NCBI RefSeq assembly: GCF_943736995.1
Contig: NZ_CALSFT010000002.1
Location: forward strand, 1,302,001 to 1,366,000
Reading direction: 5' to 3'
DNA: 64,000 nt
DNA from: Sporosarcina sp. Marseille-Q4943
Lineage (GTDB): Bacteria > Bacillota > Bacilli > Bacillales_A > Planococcaceae
Shown here: one piece after another, positions 1 to 6,545 of the stretch
Layout of the letters: every line of letters starts with the position of its first letter
Position numbering within the stretch: the stretch's first letter is position 1
The notes under the pieces: model-generated
What the model was told of the DNA's origin: nothing
Seen by the model: only the letters and a program-made list of their open reading frames with translations
Database searches by the model: none
Program-made: the position numbers and the translations under genes

Positions 1-702
1 ACAAAATTAGGAACTCCTACATTAAACCATTCATCTGGGACGCTTGAAGAAATCAACATTTTTATTGAGCAGGGAAAAGAAGTTATGGTTTATTTTGTAG
101 ATAGGGATATTCCTAGAAGTGCAAATTTTGATGAGGTTAGAAAGGTAGATGAATATAAGGAGCAATTTGGAAGAAAAGCAGTATATGCTCCCTATAATTC
201 AAGTAGAATAGTCAATCATTTATATAATAAAGTAATCGATTATAAAAGGGAAAAAGAATTGGTAAGCGAAAATAAACATAATAATCCTGTACAGTCCATT
301 GATAAAAATGAAGTTACACAAGAAATGAGTGATATTTCTTTGGACCAATTAATATTATCCAAAAGGCTGACCCCTAATGAAATTCTATTGCTAGGATACA
401 CACTTAACACAGGAGACCGTCGATTTGGCTACAGATGGATGGCAGAAGAAACGCTAGAAAAAATTAAAAACTGGGAACGAAGCTATGCATTGTCGGATGA
501 TTTGTCAACTAACTATAACGAAGTAATAGCTAATCTGGCTGAGCGAGGATTAATAGAAAAAAGAGAATACACTAGTCACGGTAATGTAAGATTATACACA
601 ATGTCTATACCCATATATGACCAACTTTGTAATCTATCAGTTGAGATTAAAAATATAATTAAATCGATGATAAAATCTATTGAGGTAGAATTGCCGTTTT
701 AG
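1..702 (+). CDS. 5'-truncated protein: TIR/DUF4062-like piece plus winged-helix-like C-terminus
   Basis: The reading frame is open from base 1, so the gene starts upstream of the window; the ATG at 85 is internal. The visible N-terminal part (SGTLEEI, then GKEVMVYFVDRDIP) resembles the nucleotide/TIR-like fold of DUF4062-type domains, where SGT-EEI and GK-V--YF are conserved. This is family recall, not a search. The C-terminal half (LTPNEILLLGY, then SDDLSTNYNEVIANLAERGLIEKRE) looks like a winged helix with a beta wing. No enzyme role is certain; a phage-defence effector or regulator is possible. It ends about 150 bp before the promoter of the recombination operon. Confidence 0.6.
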   Translation, partial: TKLGTPTLNHSSGTLEEINIFIEQGKEVMVYFVDRDIPRSANFDEVRKVDEYKEQFGRKAVYAPYNSSRIVNHLYNKVIDYKREKELVSENKHNNPVQSIDKNEVTQEMSDISLDQLILSKRLTPNEILLLGYTLNTGDRRFGYRWMAEETLEKIKNWERSYALSDDLSTNYNEVIANLAERGLIEKREYTSHGNVRLYTMSIPIYDQLCNLSVEIKNIIKSMIKSIEVELPF

Positions 703-857
703 AGATTACCGTGAAAATATGTTTCTTAAGAATCGAAAAATGCAATATTGCACAACCGTAAAATAGTGAAGAAAGAGTTATTAGTAAACCTATGGATTAG
801 GCTTGATTGGAACAAGATCAGTATGAGTATTACACTTACAACCCATTTTCCTTAGAT

Positions 858-886
858 TTGCTATCGTTTTTTAAACTAGATATAAT
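858..886 (+). promoter_or_regulatory. Promoter of recT operon (leader family copy A)
   Basis: TTGCTA at 858-863, a 17-bp spacer and a perfect TATAAT at 881-886. The -35 context AGATTTGC(T/G)A is shared with the promoters at 7902 and 55299, which drive the other two leader-family operons. Confidence 0.75.
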
Positions 887-891
887 GTATA

Positions 892-1079
892 CATATTTTA
901 TTCGTTTTCACGTCACCACTTTCCCGGTGAAAGTCGTTAAACCTTGCTTTGTTTAAGGAGATGCGACACAAATTTTTTGTCTTCGAGTTTATATATCTAT
1001 TGAAAACTCGGGCAGACGTCTTGCGTCAAAAAATACCAATAGATATATACGCATTATTTGCGTGATATATATTTAAAAA
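892..1079 (+). promoter_or_regulatory. Structured leader RNA, copy A
   Basis: Non-coding leader between the promoter and the first terminator. Hairpins in order: P1 TTTCAC/GTGAAA (906-932); P2 GTCG/CGAC (933-936 with 964-967) with inner ACCTT/AAGG; P3 GTCT/AGAC (979-982 with 1014-1017) with inner CGAGTTT/AAACTCG and a CTATT loop; P4 GACG/CGTC (1015-1018 with 1024-1027), overlapping the P3 arm; P5 ACGCA/TGCGT (1049-1063); then GATATATATT and the terminator. The same order occurs at 7940 and 55340, with different bases in the stems but pairing kept. Function is inferred: attenuation or antitermination. Confidence 0.7.
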
Positions 1080-1120
1080 GCCGATCGATTCCATTTTGGA
1101 AGAGATCGGTTTTTTGTTTT
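1080..1120 (+). terminator. Leader terminator A1
   Basis: GCCGATC pairs with GATCGGT, with an inner CC/GG pair, followed by a T-rich tail. It sits at the end of leader A, upstream of every gene of the operon, so it can only act as an attenuator. Confidence 0.8.
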
Positions 1121-1192
1121 AAAAAAATCAGAAAGGGTGCTTCGAAAAAAATGAAAACAAAATTGCTTTCGTTTTGTTATGTTGGTTTCTCA

Positions 1193-1235
1193 AAAGTCGA
1201 TTGATCCCTTGCGGGTGATGTCGGCTTTTTTTATT
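1193..1235 (+). terminator. Second leader terminator A2
   Basis: GTCGA pairs with TCGGC (one G-T), inner TCCC/GGGT, then seven T. It has nearly the sequence of the terminators in copies B and C. Polymerase must pass both A1 and A2 to reach recT. Confidence 0.8.
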
Positions 1236-1263
1236 TCTAAAATTATAAAAGGAGATGGTTGGA

Positions 1264-2553
1264 ATGGAAAAAGTGTTGTCGTTTACAAATGAGCAGAAAT
1301 CATTGATTTGGAGCAGGTTTGTTCAGCCCACGAATGGGACACAAGAAGAGGCGAACCATTTCATCGAAGTGTGTGAAACCTTTGGATTGAATCCTTTACT
1401 GGGTGATATCGTGTTCCAGCGCTATGAAACTAAAAACGGTCCCGTTACTAGCTTCATCACTACTAGGGATGGGCTTCTACGTGTCGCAACCACCCAAGAT
1501 GGATATGTCGGGCCGCCGGTTGCCAATGTCGTTCGGGAAGGGGATAAATTCGAGTTCATCCCGTCTGAAGGCAGCGTGCGTCACGAGTTCGGTCAGAAGC
1601 GTGGTCAGATACTTGGCGCTTATGCAGTCATGCATCATAAGAGATTCAGACCAGTAGCCGTGTTTGTCGACTTCCAGGAATACTTCCAAGCGAACTCCGG
1701 GGAGTTGAATAATCGATACGGTAATAAAAATGTGTGGGATAAGATGCCTTCCGCAATGATCCAGAAGATTGCTGAGGTCTTCGTGCTTCGTCGTCAATTC
1801 CCGTTGGGTGGTTTATACACTCGTGAGGAAATGTCGCTTGAAGAGAATGATGATGGTAATGACGGGAACATGGATGTACCTATGAATTCTTCTTCAGTCC
1901 CTAAAAAGCAGAACGAGAGTCTAGCTGATCAACTGGATGCCGAGGCAACTGCTCAGCAGTCGAATGACCAAAATGTTGAGGGGATATTCATCCTGCAAAG
2001 TTTTGAAAAAGGAGTAAGTCCGCAAAATGTTCAATTCGCAAAATTGAATGTCATGGATAAAGAGAGCAAAGAAGTGAGTCTGGTTCTCGTCAAAGGGAAA
2101 CAGGAAATGATCGAATCACTCAGCCAAGTACCGATGGGCGAAGAGTTGTCCATGGTCATCAAAAAAGAGAGTGGTTTCAATTTCCTTGTAGAGTTCACTT
2201 CTTACCAGAAGAACGAGAACCCTGCACAGTCTGAATCTGTAATGCAATCGGGTCAAAAAGATATTGAACAAGAACCCATTCTACAGGAAAAAGTAACAGC
2301 TTCTGAACCAGTTGATGCATTCATCTTGGAAAAGTATGAGCAAGGTACGACACCAGCCGGCATTTCCTTCGCAAAGATGTATGTGAAGAATGTCGCCAGC
2401 AATGCTCAAACGATGGTTTTTTCCCAAGGAGAAGAGGCTGTTCAACAAACGAAACATCTATCTGTTGGTGAGAAATTCACCATGCAGACCCGTACAGAAA
2501 ACGGATTTACGTTCTTCGAGAAGTTGGGGGATGCAGATAAGGGGGTGGCTTAA
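1264..2553 (+). CDS. recT: RecT/Bet-type single-strand annealing recombinase with duplicated C-terminal module
   Basis: Recombinase of the RecT/Bet family, which coats single-stranded DNA and anneals complementary strands. Residues about 20-195 carry the family core (FGLNPLLGDI, TTRDGLLRVA, WDKMPSAMIQKIAEVFVLR). After a hydrophilic linker come two similar modules of about 70 residues, starting FILQSFEKGVSP and FILEKYEQGTTP and ending in G-F-F-(L/F) strands: an internal duplication that ordinary RecT proteins lack. ATG 1264 is preferred over 1255 because the AAAGGAG at 1247-1253 would abut the earlier codon. First gene of an operon with a zinc protein, SSB and a nuclease, as in phage and plasmid recombination modules. 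Confidence 0.85.
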   Translation: MEKVLSFTNEQKSLIWSRFVQPTNGTQEEANHFIEVCETFGLNPLLGDIVFQRYETKNGPVTSFITTRDGLLRVATTQDGYVGPPVANVVREGDKFEFIPSEGSVRHEFGQKRGQILGAYAVMHHKRFRPVAVFVDFQEYFQANSGELNNRYGNKNVWDKMPSAMIQKIAEVFVLRRQFPLGGLYTREEMSLEENDDGNDGNMDVPMNSSSVPKKQNESLADQLDAEATAQQSNDQNVEGIFILQSFEKGVSPQNVQFAKLNVMDKESKEVSLVLVKGKQEMIESLSQVPMGEELSMVIKKESGFNFLVEFTSYQKNENPAQSESVMQSGQKDIEQEPILQEKVTASEPVDAFILEKYEQGTTPAGISFAKMYVKNVASNAQTMVFSQGEEAVQQTKHLSVGEKFTMQTRTENGFTFFEKLGDADKGVA

Positions 2554-2555
2554 TC

Positions 2556-3323
2556 ATGCTACCTGAAATCCTGAAAATTGCAGAGGGATATGGTGTTAAC
2601 TTCAATCCACGCACGTATGGAAAAAAGGAAACACTTTGCAAATGCGTATTTTGCGAAGAGGATTCCAAAGCGGGCAAAGGACATAAATTCTATTTGTCGT
2701 TGAATACACAGGACCAACTCTATAAATGTTGGTTCTGTGGTGCTTCCGGTGGTGTCTTGGACTTTGAATCGAAGCTATCCGGTCTTCCTTATGAAGATAT
2801 ACGAACAAAGTATTTCGGAAAAAGGAAGAAACCACGTCATCCGGCTGAGCGATTGAATGCACGACAGCTTCGAACAATTGGTTGGGCTGAATATAAACGG
2901 AAGAACCGGCCTGAGTTTAAAAAGAAAAGGGAAGCGGTTTTGCGAGACTGGCAGAGATATGAACACGAACAGCTGGTGAAACACTTTGCCATGTTCATTG
3001 TTGTCGCCCATATCGAGAATCAGGAGGAACGACAGGATGAATTGCTTCGTTTTGTCATGAACTCGTGTAAGGAAACCCAAATTCATCTGCTATTCAACCG
3101 AATACTGGCTGAATATGTGAAAGAAGATGCGGAAAGATCAAGCTGGGCAATTGAAGGGGCTGAAATAGGAAGGGCAGCATGGAGAGTCTCACTGTCCACC
3201 TATGACTTTGAAATGGAGAAAGTCGTGCTGAACGTGTCATTTCTTTATTACATGTTGAAAATGATAAAACTACAGTCTAAAAGAAATTCGGTGAAGAACG
3301 ATAAAGTGTCGCTAGCCAATTAA
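2556..3323 (+). CDS. CHC2-like zinc-ribbon protein (primase-type zinc finger)
   Basis: 255 residues. Residues about 28-60 hold two CxxC pairs (KCVFC and CWFCG) spaced as in the zinc ribbon of DnaG-type primases, followed by GGVLDF, also typical of CHC2 domains. No TOPRIM catalytic domain follows; the rest is basic and helical, so this is a stand-alone DNA/RNA-binding factor rather than a full primase. It starts 2 nt after the recT stop with a GGGGGTGG ribosome site inside recT, which implies translational coupling. A role in replication or recombination initiation is inferred from context. Confidence 0.7.
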   Translation: MLPEILKIAEGYGVNFNPRTYGKKETLCKCVFCEEDSKAGKGHKFYLSLNTQDQLYKCWFCGASGGVLDFESKLSGLPYEDIRTKYFGKRKKPRHPAERLNARQLRTIGWAEYKRKNRPEFKKKREAVLRDWQRYEHEQLVKHFAMFIVVAHIENQEERQDELLRFVMNSCKETQIHLLFNRILAEYVKEDAERSSWAIEGAEIGRAAWRVSLSTYDFEMEKVVLNVSFLYYMLKMIKLQSKRNSVKNDKVSLAN

Positions 3324-3391
3324 CCCGTCACCCTTTACGGAGGAGAAATAGGGTCATGGCTGATAAGCGGTCATGAGAAAAGGAGAACAAT

Positions 3392-3886
3392 ATGAATAAC
3401 GTGAGTTTGGTAGGTCGTCTGACAAAAGATCCGGAAATCAAATATACGCAGAGTGGTGTAGCAGTGTGTAATTTCACACTTGCAGTGAACCGTCCCTTTA
3501 AAAATGCCAATGGAGAAAACGAAGCGGATTTCATCATGATCCAGGTCTGGAGGAAAGCTGCTGAAAATGCAGCGAACTTTCTTAAGAAGGGAAGTCAAGC
3601 TGCAGTTAACGGTCGTATTAGTACTCGCCATTATGAAAACGACAAAGGAGATCGAGTGTATGTTACGGAAGTTGTTGCTGACTTCGTCCAATTCCTTGAC
3701 CCGAAACCTCAAGGACAGGGAAATCAGCAGGGGCAGCAGAACTACCAGCAGCCACAAGGGCAGGGGGGCTTCCAACAGCAACCGAATCCATATGCTGGTA
3801 ACACAAACGCTCATGGTCAACATGCCAATCAATATGGATCAGTCGGAGGTTCGTTTCAAGTAAAGGATGAGGATCTGCCGTTCTGA
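3392..3886 (+). CDS. ssb: Single-stranded DNA-binding protein
   Basis: 164 residues. The N-terminal OB fold (residues 1-110) begins [14 protein letters not shown] and contains [16 protein letters not shown] Gln/Gly-rich flexible linker follows, and the C-terminus ends DEDLPF, the acidic tip through which SSB recruits partner proteins. Length is normal for Bacillus SsbA. It protects ssDNA during the recombination carried out by the neighbouring RecT-like protein. AAGGAGAACAAT precedes the ATG. It is an extra copy typical of plasmids or phages. Confidence 0.95.
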   Translation: MNNVSLVGRLTKDPEIKYTQSGVAVCNFTLAVNRPFKNANGENEADFIMIQVWRKAAENAANFLKKGSQAAVNGRISTRHYENDKGDRVYVTEVVADFVQFLDPKPQGQGNQQGQQNYQQPQGQGGFQQQPNPYAGNTNAHGQHANQYGSVGGSFQVKDEDLPF

Positions 3887-3897
3887 TACTAAAGATG

Positions 3898-3932
3898 AAA
3901 AGGGGATTGGTCAGCCAATCCTCTTTTCTTAA
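3898..3932 (+). terminator. Intrinsic terminator after ssb
   Basis: AAAAGGGGATTGG, loop TCAG, CCAATCCTCTTTT: a 12-13 bp stem with a T-rich tail. It lies between ssb and the nuclease gene on the same strand, so read-through is needed if both belong to one transcript. Confidence 0.85.
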
Positions 3933-3952
3933 TATAGAAAGGAGAAAGCAGT

Positions 3953-4681
3953 ATGATATTCTCTTTCTCACGATTGAGCTTGTACGAAACTTGTCCGTAC
4001 CGGTTTTATAAGAAATACATTCAAGAATATGAAGAGCCGATAACTTATCCCTTAGCGTTGGGTAAGGGGGTTCATAAAGCAATTGAAGATAAAATCAATG
4101 GGGTTAGTCATTCAGAAGCAATATTAAATGGAATGATTGAAACAGATTTTCATCCAGAAGTTACATTGGAGGAGTTGTCCGATTTAGTCAGCCGTGCTCC
4201 AATTCAAAAAAACATGGGTGCAACTGAGATACATTTCAAACTTCCGTTATCTGAAGAGGAGTCGGCCCCAATGATTCAGGGATATATTGATGTGGTATCT
4301 GAAGAGGGTAGTAAAATAGTGGACTGGAAAACAAACAGGAGTAGATACGACATTCTGGATAATCACCAAGTCGGTCTCTATGCCTGGGCTATCGGTCAAA
4401 TAAAGAATCAATCATTAGTTGAAGGTAATTTGTACTTCCTCCGGTTTAGAACAGCAAGCAAATATGTTTTCAAGCAAGCTGACATGGAAAGGTCTCGTCA
4501 ATGGGCTTTAGGTGTGGCAAACGAAATCAATTCTAAATGTGAAATTCTAGATATGCTGCCTGAAAGAGCGGAGAATTTATTTCATTCCACACCTTCAAGT
4601 AATTGCCGTCATTGCCCGTTTGTTCTTGAGTGTTTTCGTAAGTTTAGCGGAATAAAAATATACCTAGAAGTAGGTAACTGA
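3953..4681 (+). CDS. PD-(D/E)XK nuclease, Cas4/AddB C-domain type with Fe-S cysteines
   Basis: 242 residues. It opens FSFSRLSLYETCPYRF, the usual start of PDDEXK_1/Cas4-like nucleases. The metal site is visible as GYIDV and IVDWKTN with QVGLYAWA (motifs II-III and the QxxxY helix). One cysteine near residue 16 plus the C-terminal cluster CRHCPFVLEC give four cysteines for a 4Fe-4S cluster, as in AddB and Cas4. There is no helicase domain, so it is a stand-alone exonuclease or flap nuclease that could supply ssDNA for the RecT-like annealase. AAAGGAGAAAGCAGT precedes the start. Confidence 0.8.
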   Translation: MIFSFSRLSLYETCPYRFYKKYIQEYEEPITYPLALGKGVHKAIEDKINGVSHSEAILNGMIETDFHPEVTLEELSDLVSRAPIQKNMGATEIHFKLPLSEEESAPMIQGYIDVVSEEGSKIVDWKTNRSRYDILDNHQVGLYAWAIGQIKNQSLVEGNLYFLRFRTASKYVFKQADMERSRQWALGVANEINSKCEILDMLPERAENLFHSTPSSNCRHCPFVLECFRKFSGIKIYLEVGN

Positions 4682-4715
4682 CAAATGTTAATGGTGAGAG
4701 GCCAAGGAGAAAACT

Positions 4716-4793
4716 ATCCTGGAACAATTAGCTTCTATTTTTAAGGTTGTTTATGATGAATTGCAGAAATCAGGTTATACTAAATTAAATTGA
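4716..4793 (+). CDS. Possible 25-codon ORF with non-AUG start
   Basis: AGGAG at 4705-4709 is followed six bases later by ATC, then a clean frame (LEQLASIFKVVYDELQ...) ending at a TGA. CTG at 4719 is the alternative start. The peptide is amphipathic-helical and unrecognised. It lies just before a terminator. Low confidence because it is short and has no standard start codon. Confidence 0.25.
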   Translation: MLEQLASIFKVVYDELQKSGYTKLN

Positions 4794-4799
4794 TGACTG

Positions 4800-4842
4800 T
4801 AAAAGTGTCCTATCCGTTGTGGATATGGGCGCTTTTTTGTTT
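4800..4842 (+). terminator. Intrinsic terminator
   Basis: AGTGTCCTATCC pairs with GGATATGGGCGCT around a GTTGT loop, then six T. It closes the segment that follows the PD-(D/E)XK nuclease gene. Confidence 0.75.
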
Positions 4843-4854
4843 CTCCTTAATAGG

Positions 4855-5004
4855 ATGAAGTATGATGGCAGCGAGGATCTTCTGGCATTTCTGAAGTCCG
4901 AAGTAAAAGGCAGAAGATGCATGAATTGCTTAGAGCCAGTGATTGTATCGTATAGAAAATGCAGTAAAGTAGACGAAGTTAAAATACATATTGAGTTTGT
5001 TTGA
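4855..5004 (+). CDS. Small hypothetical protein with Cys residues
   Basis: 49 residues from ATG 4855; the longer frame from 4819 would begin inside the terminator stem. It carries RRCMNCLEP and a later Cys, possibly a small metal site. There is no good ribosome site upstream (only TAGG at 4851). It lies between two terminators. Not recognised; it may be a decayed gene or a cassette remnant. Confidence 0.3.
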   Translation: MKYDGSEDLLAFLKSEVKGRRCMNCLEPVIVSYRKCSKVDEVKIHIEFV

Positions 5005-5031
5005 ATGCAGGTGAAGGACCCTGTCTCGTTT

Positions 5032-5060
5032 GCATCTCCCGCCAGGAGAGGCTTTTTTAT
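5032..5060 (+). terminator. Intrinsic terminator
   Basis: GCATCTCC pairs with GGAGAGGC (one mismatch) around a CGCCA loop, then six T. It ends the first operon just before the yolD promoter. Confidence 0.8.
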
Positions 5061-5064
5061 TTCC

Positions 5065-5093
5065 TTTACATGCGAACGTTCATTCTCTATAAT
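5065..5093 (+). promoter_or_regulatory. Strong sigmaA promoter with GAACGTTC palindrome
   Basis: TTTACA at 5065-5070, exactly 17 bp, TATAAT at 5088-5093. The spacer contains GAACGTTC, a palindrome made of LexA/DinR half-sites without the usual 4-bp gap (consensus GAAC-N4-GTTC). The same octamer occurs near the resolvase at about 19572. SOS-type control of the yolD unit is plausible but the spacing is wrong for LexA. Confidence 0.7.
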
Positions 5094-5146
5094 GAATCAA
5101 AAGGAGGGAACAAGTGTGCGTAAAACATTGGAGAAGTCGGTAAGAT

Positions 5147-5338
5147 ATGCCAGAAATATTGGATATGATGTATGTGGCGAGTGATGGATCAATTACTAAG
5201 CGGCGAATCAAAGTCTTGCAGATAGGCGAGGTGTCATTTAGGGCATACTGCTTTCTTAGGAAATCCAAACGAACATTTACCGCCGAGAATGTTTTGGCAC
5301 TTGTTCCAGTCAATCAAAACGAGAGGGTGATCGTTTAA
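5147..5338 (+). CDS. Small WYL-like protein upstream of yolD
   Basis: 63 residues (MMYVASDGSITKRRIKV, then FRAYCFLRKSKRTF) resembling the small beta-barrel/WYL-like proteins often encoded next to YolD. Its stop overlaps the yolD start (TAATG), implying coupled translation. An alternative ORF from GTG 5117 (22 codons, better placed behind the AAAGGAGG) overlaps its start and could be a leader peptide. The start could also be the inner ATGs at 5165/5168. Confidence 0.6.
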   Translation: MPEILDMMYVASDGSITKRRIKVLQIGEVSFRAYCFLRKSKRTFTAENVLALVPVNQNERVIV

Positions 5339-5682
5339 TGAAGGTTGAAGGAGATATAAAAGACCGTGGCCGAATTAAATGGACAGCGATGATGCTGCCA
5401 GAACACTTAGTTGATCTAAGGGACTGGCACGCTGAGGATGATTTGACGGCCCGACCGGAACTGACAGAATGGGATTTGGCAGCCATTCAAGAAGAAATCG
5501 AAATAGGATATAAACGAAAATGCGAAACGTTAGTAAAAACTTGGCGAGACGGTCGCGTCATCGAAAACCAGGGCATTATCGAGGGCGTTGATATACAAAA
5601 CAAAGCCATCCTGTTATCAGACCCTTTTGGAGATATGCGGATTCAAATTGAGGGAATTATATCCGTTCAATCTGTAAATTAA
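5338..5682 (+). CDS. yolD: YolD-like protein
   Basis: 114 residues matching the YolD-like family by its GRIKWTAMMLPEHLVDL signature near residues 11-28. In Bacillus, YolD proteins accompany the Y-family polymerase UvrX/YqjW; here no polymerase gene follows, so this is an orphan. Promoter at 5065-5093, first ORF overlapping by one base. The role is presumably linked to DNA damage, but the molecular function of the family is poorly defined. Confidence 0.8.
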   Translation: MKVEGDIKDRGRIKWTAMMLPEHLVDLRDWHAEDDLTARPELTEWDLAAIQEEIEIGYKRKCETLVKTWRDGRVIENQGIIEGVDIQNKAILLSDPFGDMRIQIEGIISVQSVN

Positions 5683-5710
5683 TGAGGGAGAATTTGATGT
5701 TCTCCCTTAA
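5679..5710. terminator. Bidirectional terminator
   Basis: GGGAGAA and TTCTCCC form a stem around TTTGATG with A/T tracts on both sides. It serves yolD on + and the converging gene ending at 5707 on -. Confidence 0.7.
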
Positions 5711-6216
5711 TCTACAAAACGGAATGTGTATACAATTTTATCTTTTTTCTTTTTGATAATGGTTTTGAAACGAAAAAAAGTATGGGTCTTACCGAAAGTG
5801 ATGTTCCTTACATGTGTCCCTTTCTCTTTACCAGTCATAACAGCCCCATATAATAATTCATCCAAATAAACCGTCCCGTTGTACTTAATATCCTTAATTC
5901 GGTTATAAGCATTTTCAATTCCTTCTATGTAGATAGTTTCATTGTAGGTAAGTTGTCGACCATCTTCCAGTGCTAGTCTAATACCTTCCGATAGTCGTAT
6001 GTCTTTTGAAAACACAATGTTAATCGTTTCTGTTTCAAGATTTTTTTCTTCTTCATATACCATTATTTCTTTCAGTAGGAATAGCGACATATTACCATTA
6101 TCTACTCTCATTCGTACTGGCGGAAATTTTTCATCTTCTTTTGACTGCCATTCGACCCATTGTATCGGTAGCCCCCATCTAGTTGCCAAATCTGACATCG
6201 CCAACAATCTATCCAT
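5707..6216 (-). CDS. Hypothetical protein, 169 aa
   Basis: Soluble, charged protein with no recognised domain. The first 20 residues (MDRLLAMSDLATRWGLPI) look like a DNA-binding helix-turn-helix of the excisionase/MerR-like type; the rest is beta-rich and ends with strongly basic strands (TIIKKKKDKIVYTFRF). A good ribosome site (AGAAGGGGG, seven bases from ATG) supports the start. It converges on yolD. Possibly a plasmid regulator; function unknown. Confidence 0.6.
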   Translation of the reverse strand: MDRLLAMSDLATRWGLPIQWVEWQSKEDEKFPPVRMRVDNGNMSLFLLKEIMVYEEEKNLETETINIVFSKDIRLSEGIRLALEDGRQLTYNETIYIEGIENAYNRIKDIKYNGTVYLDELLYGAVMTGKEKGTHVRNITFGKTHTFFRFKTIIKKKKDKIVYTFRFVD

Positions 6217-6545
6217 TATATGACCCCCTTCTAAAAGTCCTATAAATTAATCTTACCATTTCATACTTTTATTACAAGGTAAGTTGTTGAATAGTCCGAA
6301 TAAATGCATTAATAGCAAAGTTTTTCCTCGAATATATTGGTATGGATATCCAATTTCTTGTAGACACAGTAACCTACCCGGTCTATGATAATAGGTATAA
6401 GGAATGAGGAGGGAAGGCTTATTTAAGGACGTAGATAGAAGAAATGCAATTGGTTTACGAACGAATGGAAGCCGGGGGACTCATCAAAATGCATTTTGTA
6501 CCAGGCATCGTAGAATAAGAGAGAACAGATTTGGAGTGAAATAAA
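6217..6545. other. Intergenic region with one tiny open frame
   Basis: No gene longer than 24 codons. An ATG frame at 6444-6518 on + encodes about 24 residues (QLVYERMEAGGLIKMHF...) that look like real protein sequence and may be the tail of a lost gene. Divergent promoters for the 5707-6216 gene and the zinc-ribbon gene must lie here, but no clear hexamer pair was found. Confidence 0.4.

Noticed and set aside
1477..1797. Minus-strand frame opposite the recT gene
   Set aside because: A shadow of the RecT reading frame; no ribosome site and no protein character.
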